Of a stretch of DNA of 64,000 bases, positions 57,985-64,000 are shown piece after piece. Position 1 is the first letter of the stretch. The number at the start of each line of letters is the position of its first letter. The stretch is from Zygaena filipendulae (taxonomy: Eukaryota > Arthropoda > Insecta > Lepidoptera > Zygaenidae), in assembly GCA_907165275.2 (NCBI GenBank), contig OU015649.1, positions 14,600,001-14,664,000 on the forward strand, written 5' to 3'. Below the pieces are notes generated by a model, which saw nothing but the letters and a program-made list of their open reading frames with translations, was not told the origin of the DNA and did no database searches. Both the position numbers and the translations under genes were made by a program.

Positions 57985-58205
57985 AATTTTCTTTTTTTAT
58001 ATCGTAGTGGGCAAACTGGCAGTTGGCACACCTGATGGTAAGTGAATACCGCCGCCCATAGACACCTGAAACACCAGAAGGCATGAACGCGCGTTGCTGA
58101 CCTGGAATGGGGATGGGAACTGGCTTTCAAGTGAGGCTGCCGGAACACATTGTTAGATGCTTGGCGACAGATTTTCAACTTTAAGGTTGTAGCTAGAAAC
58201 AATTT
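57985..58205 (-). mobile_element. Non-LTR retrotransposon 3' fragment
   Basis: A T run at 57990-57997 on plus marks the tail. GGCACACCTGATGGTAAGTG and GGCTGCCGGAACAC mirror the copy at 8005. Confidence 0.55.
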
Positions 58206-58224
58206 GAAAAAAAATTTAGTCAAG

Positions 58225-58545
58225 TAGCCGTAGTAGCAATTTGGCTACTTGACTAATTTTTTTTTAATCCGTCATGTAGATTAGTAAAAAATATTAGACA
58301 CGTTGTTTTTCTTTTTTTACGTAATTAAAAAATAACGGCGATTGTGGTGAAATTTACGTTTGTACGGTGTGAGTTTGTACGAGACTTATACTGAATAATG
58401 ACGTCACGAGTACCCCACTCTAAACTTTAATGCGCTTTATCTATGTTTATTTTCATTAATTTGAAAAAGCAAAAAATACGTGTCTATTATTTTTTTATTC
58501 TCTAACTGACAGACTAATTAGAATTTTGAATTTTATACCCTGGAG
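58225..58545. mobile_element. TGACGTCA-bearing MITE
   Basis: AATCCGTCATGTAGATTAG and CTGACAGACTAATTAGAATT are subterminal, with AATGACGTCACGAG inside. Confidence 0.65.
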
Positions 58546-58793
58546 AACACCCAATTGTGGCGTTCGCATTGATACAGCTAAGAGCTAAGCCGTTGCCGCC
58601 CGGGATCCTGTCGGGATTAAATGCAACAACAAAGTCGTCACAAAGAAAGAACTCATGAGCATACACGCTCGGATGTGGGAGCGTAATCCGATAAGCGAAT
58701 GAAAGTCCCCGATACGTACCTATACGTATCTATCTCAGTCGCGGTAGACTTTACACAGATCTAATAGATATTTTACCTACTGTATGTGGCAAT

Positions 58794-59112
58794 AGGCTCT
58801 TTGACTATTTTTTTTTTTTAGCCCGTCGTGTAGATTCAGAAAAAATATTAAACATGTATTTTTTCTTTTTTCACGTAAGCAAAAAATAACGGAGATACGT
58901 TGAGTCGAAATGTCGCGTGACGTCACAAGCAGGCGCAGTTTTTAGCTGCATATGACGTTACGAGCCCCCAGTCCCAAACTTTAATGCGCTTTATCCGGGT
59001 ATATTTTTAATAATTTGAAAAAGCAAAAAATACGTATCCGTTATTTTTTTTATTACCTAACTGACGGACTAAATAGAATTTAGAAAAAAAAGTAGCCAAA
59101 TAGCCTAATAAT
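58794..59112. mobile_element. TGACGTCA-bearing MITE
   Basis: AATAGGCTCTTTGACTATTT and AGTAGCCAAATAGCCTAATA are the ends; GCGTGACGTCACAAG and ATGACGTTACGAG lie inside. Confidence 0.7.
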
Positions 59113-59344
59113 TAACTTTTGGTGCAATAGTATTTCAGTTTCAATTAGAAAAACAGCAATTTTAGGATTAATTAATCATGTTTAGAAAGTTTCAACTTTC
59201 GAAGTATGTTTATTCTGGTTGATTGCTAGATATTTTAGCTGTCAAAACGTGCATGTTGTAATCGTAAAACCGCTTTGTTTTTGATTGCAACCGAGAAATA
59301 ATAGAAACAAAAGTCACTTAATAGCCTCTGGATGCCGATAGGCA

Positions 59345-59545
59345 AAAACATGTTAACCAACAAAATTAAGTTACTGATACGGAACGCTTTATTGAGAGTT
59401 ATAGAACGTTTTTTAATTATGTGTTTACCTTACCACATTGTTTAATTACCAACAAAATGCTGAACATAAAAAAATTTGACGCGCGGCGCTATAATTTTTA
59501 AACGACTCAAATTTTCTCCATTGTGCTAACATACTAAATGTTTTA
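59345..59545. mobile_element. Degenerate copy of the 200-bp MITE at 17864
   Basis: CATGTTAACCAACAAAATTA, TTATTGAGAGTTATAGAACG and TTTTTTAATTATGTGTTTAC match in order. Confidence 0.6.
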
Positions 59546-59619
59546 AGACTGCTTATCTATGTCCATCTAATTGTGGATATTGCTATTTGAAAGCATTTGT
59601 TTTATATAATTAGTGTATC

Positions 59620-59845
59620 TGAGGAGATTCTGCAGATTAGGCCATAACTAAGTATAAAGTTTACCTAGGTGTGACGTCACTTGGAATTTCAATTCAATGT
59701 ATGGCCGTTATTTATTGATTACGTAAAAAAAGAAGAAAAAAACGTGTTCAATAATTTTTATCAATCTACAAGACGGAGTAAAAATTAAAATTTAGTCATC
59801 ATGCCCAGAGAGAAGGTAATCACTACGGATCATGCCCATTCTCGT
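59620..59845. mobile_element. TGACGTCA-bearing MITE, right half with a short insertion
   Basis: GGTGTGACGTCACTTGG and AATTTAGTCATCATGCCC are followed by GAGAGAAGGTAATCACTACG and then a repeated ATCATGCCCATTC end. The 20-base piece also occurs near 50780. Confidence 0.55.
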
Positions 59846-60115
59846 TGATTTGATCCATGTTCAGTAAGTTTAATGTCTCTTCCGTCGACTCTACATCCGA
59901 CACATCAATCCGCAACAGTTGCGCACCACAAAGTGACCAGCGCACGCTCTTCTGCATGTGAAAAGAACGATTCTAAATCTGAATAAAAAGATATCAGCGC
60001 CCATTTAGGGGACGCGGCTTGGCTTTGTATGAGCCTTTGCTTCTCAATAGATACCTAAATATAGGTTTTATGTTTTTACGAATGGTTATTTTATGTTTTT
60101 CTTTATAATTTTAAG

Positions 60116-60218
60116 CGTTAATTTCGGAGTTTTTGCGGGAATTGTCCTTCTACACCTGATGATGTTTTTGCATTTCACGATGATCGGTTGAGTAGTTAAC
60201 GCGTGTGTAGCATTAGCA
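60116..60218 (-). mobile_element. Helitron fragment at the BEL/Pao boundary
   Basis: GTTAATTTCGGAGTTTTTGC and CACGATGATCGGTTGAGTAG match the family. The segment stops where the LTR begins. Confidence 0.55.
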
Positions 60219-60642
60219 TGTAAGTAAACGAGATGTGGCGTAATACTACACTGGGACAGACTCAGGAGTCCAACGATAACACGATAAATCGATGTTCGCG
60301 ATCTTGAATAGGCAGTAGCAAATACCATGCACGTACGTACCTTGGACTGCGACCGCCTTCGATGAGCTCCACCTTCGATGTTCACAGGCCGGCGTGGCGA
60401 ATTAGGGTTCTGATCTTGATTTGATAATGGCACAATAAGCAGATATGAACAGCTAACGAGTTTGATAAGCGCATGCGATGAACGGTAGGAATTGATTTTC
60501 TTTGCGTGTCGTGTGCTCAACAGCCGTTAACGGTCGCTCCAAATTTGTGACAAGTAACGACGCGCATGACAGCTGTCAAAACAACTGCGTTTTGCTAGTG
60601 CTAGACGAGATGCAAACATCGATTCTGTATTGGAACGATACA
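60219..60642 (-). repeat. Putative 3' LTR of the BEL/Pao element
   Basis: On the minus strand a purine-rich GGTGGGCGGGA (60643-60653) is followed by TGTATCG at 60642, the usual polypurine-tract/LTR junction. A minus-strand ACA end (TGTAAG on plus at 60219) gives a 424-bp LTR bounded by TG...CA. The flanking DNA at 60116-60218 is a truncated Helitron, so the element probably inserted there. The 5' LTR needed to prove the ends is outside the window. Confidence 0.5.
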
Positions 60643-60811
60643 TCCCGCCCACCAAAATGCCTATGGTATTTTCTGGTTAACTAATAAAATGAAAGAGACA
60701 TGATTACGATAGTGACGAATCGAAAGATAACGAAAAAAAATAATAAAAAATTTAAATAGGGAAAACACTTAAACTTACGTATAATATTAGAAATTGCGAT
60801 GAATATTTGAG
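60643..60811 (-). other. BEL/Pao 3' untranslated segment and polypurine tract
   Basis: This AT-rich stretch lies between the pol stop and the putative LTR. It ends in the G-rich tract at 60643-60653 that would prime plus-strand DNA synthesis. Confidence 0.5.
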
Positions 60812-63800
60812 TTAGTCTTCTATAGGTAAAGGACATAACTTAACCAACGGTCGTTGAATAACGCTTTGATTGGCAGTCTTAACTGTTGCGACCCTCACCA
60901 CTCCATCTGCGCCCGAGTGAAGCGTGACAACTCTTCCGAGAGACCAACGCATCGGAGGGTGAGTATCATCCTTAATGATCACCATCGAACCCACTTGTAA
61001 CGGTTTGGAATCCTTGGTCCATTTGGCGCGTTGGGAGAGCGAATTTAAATATTCATGTTTCCATCTGGACCAAAAATTCTGATGAAACGCCTGTAACAAC
61101 TGCCACCTACGAAGCCGATTGATATTGATAGTTGTTAAATCCTCATCGGGGACAGCCGTTAAAGGTTCAAGGGTGAGAAAATGTCCTGGTGTCAAGACCG
61201 AGAGATCATTGGGATCAGAACTAACGGCGCATAATGGTCTTGAATTTAACATGGCTTCGATTTGGACGAAGAGTGTGGTGAGTTCCTCAAATGTAAGGAC
61301 CTGATCACCAACAACCCGAAGCAGATGAGACTTTGCCGCTTTTATTTGAATTTCCCACACTCCACCAAAATGTGGGGCAGATGGGGGATTAAACTTGAAG
61401 TCGATTTTCTCGCTGCTCGAAGCCTGCTGCATTAAAGACGATAACACATTTCTGGCACCGACAAAGTTGGTGCCACAATCAGCATGGATAACGCTACATC
61501 GACCGCGACGTCCTACGAAACGGCGCAGGGCCGCAATGAAGCCTTCCGTTGATAACGTGGAAACAACCTCCAAGTGGACTGCCTTGGTTGCTAGACAGAT
61601 AAACAAGCATAAATATGCCTTGTCTATCTTAGCGCCACGATGCGGACCTAATTTTATGCGAAAAGGTCCGCCAAAGTCTACACCCACCACAGAAAATGGT
61701 TTCACTTGGTTAACGCGATATGCCGGAAGATCACTCATAAACGGTTGCAGCGGTTGCGGATGCGTTCGATAACATTTAATACACTTTGCCAGATGATTAC
61801 GAATCGTACGCTTCGCCGAAATGATCCAAAACTGTTGCAACACTAGAAAATGAGTTGTATTTATGCCCGGGTGACAATAGTTACGATGAATAAAATCGAT
61901 AATCAAAATGGTAAGTGGATGGTCAGACGGCAAGAAGGCTGGATGCTTATGTTCGTATTCTAATCCGGATCGAGATATTCTGCCGCCCACCCTGAGAACT
62001 CCCTGATCATCTAGAAATGGGTTTAATTTGCGAAACGGTTTCGATAACGATTGTTTGGAATTAATCTTATTTATCTCCTCAGAAAATACGCGCTGTTGAA
62101 CATGTTTTACAATTTGCATGAGCGCGTCGCGTCTCTCGCGGTTATTCAGATATCGACTGCGAACAGCATGAGCGGGATTCCGACTATTACTAATGAAGCG
62201 CTTAACGTACGTAACAATGTTTATAATCTTTTGCAGCGAAGAGAGTCGAAGTAACAGTTGCTCGAATACAGACTGTTCACTGCGAGAGTCACCACCGTCA
62301 TCCAGTTCAGACGCCAGCAGTGTCGATTTTCGTAATTCGGACTCGACCGCCACTCGCTCATCCACGGAAAAACTGTCTGTACAGGTTGGCCATGACTCGC
62401 GCTCCTGAGAGAGCCAATATGGTCCCGCCCACCATAACGAATTATGGAGAATTTCGCTAGGGAATTGTCCACGCGAACAAAGATCTGCTGGGTTCTCGGC
62501 AGACGATACATGATGCCAACATTCGATAGGTGTAAGGTCCTGAATGTGTCCGACTCGGTTGGCAACGAACGTGGCCCAACGGGAGGAATGCGAACGTAGC
62601 CAAGAAAGGACGATCATTGAGTCGGACCATAAGTAGACTGCGTCGAATGAAATGCGGGGAGTGTAGGTATCTCGTACGAATTTGTATAGATCTGAGAGGA
62701 GAACTGCAGCGCAGAGTTCGAGCCGAGGCAATGAGTTACGCTTGAGTGGAACAACACGAGCCTTCGAACAAATAAGGTTGACACGAATTTGACCACATTT
62801 GTCAGTGACTCGAAGGTAAATAACGGCGCCATAAGCCTTTTCCGAACTGTCACAAAAGCCATGCACTTCACACGAGTTCATATCTGAGAAGGCGATTTGA
62901 CGAGGAATTCGAAGCTGCGCAAGCTCAGGTAATTGATTTTGGTAATTCTTCCATGTGCGAGTAATCTCATTAGGTGGAGGCTGATCCCACGCTACACCAA
63001 GAGCCCAGAGCTGTTGAAGTAAGCATTTGGCTTGAATCGTGACGGGGGACAAAAAACCCAATGGGTCAAAAATTCTAGCAGTTTCGCTGAGAATCGAGCG
63101 TTTTGTACATTGTCGATCAAGTGGTTTGTTTTCAAATAGAAATGTGTCCGATGACGAATCCCATTTGAGACCAAGGACCTTCAAATGAGAAACAGATTCA
63201 CTAGTGTCCAAAGATACCGAACCTGTTAAACAGTCCTCAGACGGAAGACCCGATAAAAGCTGCAAATCATTGCTGACCCATTTTCGAAGGTGAAAACATC
63301 CCTTGCCGAAAAGAGCGATGAGTTCGTTCTTCGCTCGCTGTGCCTGTACCAGCGTAGGCTGACCCGTCACTACGTCATCGATATACACGTCCGATAAAAT
63401 TATTTGTTTTGCGATTGGATACTGCTCACCTTCATCTTCTGCAAGTTGTCGCAGAGTGCGACACGCGAGATACGGGGACGACGCCAATCCATACGTGACC
63501 GTGTTTAGTCTATATTCCTGAAGAGGCAAGTCGGGCGAAGTCCTCCAAAAGATTCGTTGATAATCCCGATGACTTGGTGAAATCCAAATTTGACGGTACA
63601 TCTGACGCACATCTGCCATGAACACGATGTTGTGTTCCCGAAACCTCAAAAGAATTTCTATAATATTTGGTTGCAATTTTGGACCAATAAGTTGCGCATC
63701 GTTGAGGGAATGAGAAAGAAAATCCTTAGCAGATCCATCAAAAACGACGCGAAGAGGGGTAGTGAGGGAGTCCGGACGCAATACACAATGGTGAGGAATA

Positions 63801-64000
63801 TAATATTGTCCCGTGCCCATCTCGCTTGTGGGCACCAACGACATGTGACCAGTTTCAATATAATTGGACATGAAATCGCTGTATTGGCGCGACAGATTTG
63901 TATCGCGCGAAAGTCTTCTTTCGACCGCACGAAAACGTCTAAGGGCGATGTCTCGAGATCCATTGAAAACTGGATCTGCGTTATCCTTGAATGGTATGCG
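60812..64000 (-). CDS. pol: BEL/Pao LTR retrotransposon pol (partial, runs off window end)
   Basis: The frame is open from the window edge (64000) to the stop at 60812, giving 1062 visible residues. The internal ATG at 63871 is not the start, because 43 in-frame codons precede it. Numbered from that ATG, domains run as follows: reverse transcriptase (ADVRQMYRQ about 86-94, catalytic YIDD 163-166); RNase H (CDSS near 340, LELC near 384, WSDS near 415); the integrase zinc finger (HPGINTTH 667-674, CIKC 697-700); the integrase core (VDFGGP Asp 732, HADCG Asp 798, GGVWE Glu 840); and a C-terminal DUF5641-like part (FWSRW, MRWSLGRV). This order and the YIDD box are typical of BEL/Pao. No stop or frameshift is seen, so this copy may be young. 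Gag, protease and the 5' LTR lie outside the window. Confidence 0.93.
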   Translation of the reverse strand, partial: RIPFKDNADPVFNGSRDIALRRFRAVERRLSRDTNLSRQYSDFMSNYIETGHMSLVPTSEMGTGQYYIPHHCVLRPDSLTTPLRVVFDGSAKDFLSHSLNDAQLIGPKLQPNIIEILLRFREHNIVFMADVRQMYRQIWISPSHRDYQRIFWRTSPDLPLQEYRLNTVTYGLASSPYLACRTLRQLAEDEGEQYPIAKQIILSDVYIDDVVTGQPTLVQAQRAKNELIALFGKGCFHLRKWVSNDLQLLSGLPSEDCLTGSVSLDTSESVSHLKVLGLKWDSSSDTFLFENKPLDRQCTKRSILSETARIFDPLGFLSPVTIQAKCLLQQLWALGVAWDQPPPNEITRTWKNYQNQLPELAQLRIPRQIAFSDMNSCEVHGFCDSSEKAYGAVIYLRVTDKCGQIRVNLICSKARVVPLKRNSLPRLELCAAVLLSDLYKFVRDTYTPRISFDAVYLWSDSMIVLSWLRSHSSRWATFVANRVGHIQDLTPIECWHHVSSAENPADLCSRGQFPSEILHNSLWWAGPYWLSQERESWPTCTDSFSVDERVAVESELRKSTLLASELDDGGDSRSEQSVFEQLLLRLSSLQKIINIVTYVKRFISNSRNPAHAVRSRYLNNRERRDALMQIVKHVQQRVFSEEINKINSKQSLSKPFRKLNPFLDDQGVLRVGGRISRSGLEYEHKHPAFLPSDHPLTILIIDFIHRNYCHPGINTTHFLVLQQFWIISAKRTIRNHLAKCIKCYRTHPQPLQPFMSDLPAYRVNQVKPFSVVGVDFGGPFRIKLGPHRGAKIDKAYLCLFICLATKAVHLEVVSTLSTEGFIAALRRFVGRRGRCSVIHADCGTNFVGARNVLSSLMQQASSSEKIDFKFNPPSAPHFGGVWEIQIKAAKSHLLRVVGDQVLTFEELTTLFVQIEAMLNSRPLCAVSSDPNDLSVLTPGHFLTLEPLTAVPDEDLTTININRLRRWQLLQAFHQNFWSRWKHEYLNSLSQRAKWTKDSKPLQVGSMVIIKDDTHPPMRWSLGRVVTLHSGADGVVRVATVKTANQSVIQRPLVKLCPLPIED

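Noticed and set aside
60086..60520. 144-codon minus ORF
   Set aside because: Lies mostly in the putative LTR and runs into a Helitron fragment; no domain.

Overview
The window is animal nuclear DNA, almost certainly from a moth or butterfly. It is AT-rich and crowded with degenerate short transposable elements. The commonest repeat has the form of the small non-autonomous Helitrons abundant in Lepidoptera (TC start, GC-rich hairpin, CTAG end), and TACCTA-type strings occur throughout. Coding density is very low. The genes I can support are two SoxB-group HMG-box transcription factor genes, plus one weaker candidate first exon. The other large ORFs belong to retrotransposons.

Layout. At 1-15.4 kb there is AT-rich intergenic DNA with Helitrons, a 345-bp MITE nested inside a Helitron, and non-LTR debris. 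A compact divergent SoxB gene with no visible intron lies on the minus strand at 16010-16681. From 16.7 to 28 kb runs a divergent intergenic region with transposons and several GC-richer, repeat-free islands that could be regulatory. A CpG-rich block at 28.0-28.4 kb with two CCAAT boxes and a TATA box looks like the promoter of a Sox21-class gene. Its first exon is 28650-28852 and its second 40633-40936. The 11.8-kb phase-2 intron splits the HMG box and is full of transposons, but near its 3' end it holds a dense cluster of Sox-type ACAAT/ATTGT sites. From 41.4 to 45.4 kb lie a nearly intact non-LTR retrotransposon (one in-frame stop) and a second short retro-insertion. From 45.5 to 60 kb there are Helitron tandem pairs, palindromic MITEs (one inserted into another copy of itself), TGACGTCA-bearing MITEs, a GATAAC/GATAAA array and a candidate first exon at 55713. 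At 60.2-64 kb is the 3' part of a BEL/Pao LTR retrotransposon with an open pol frame that runs off the window end.

The two Sox genes point away from each other about 12 kb apart. This fits the SoxB clusters known in insects, where linked paralogues act in neural, segmental and gut development. Regulatory calls are motif-based inferences. Repeat family names rest on terminal structures and protein motifs read by eye, since no database comparison was possible.
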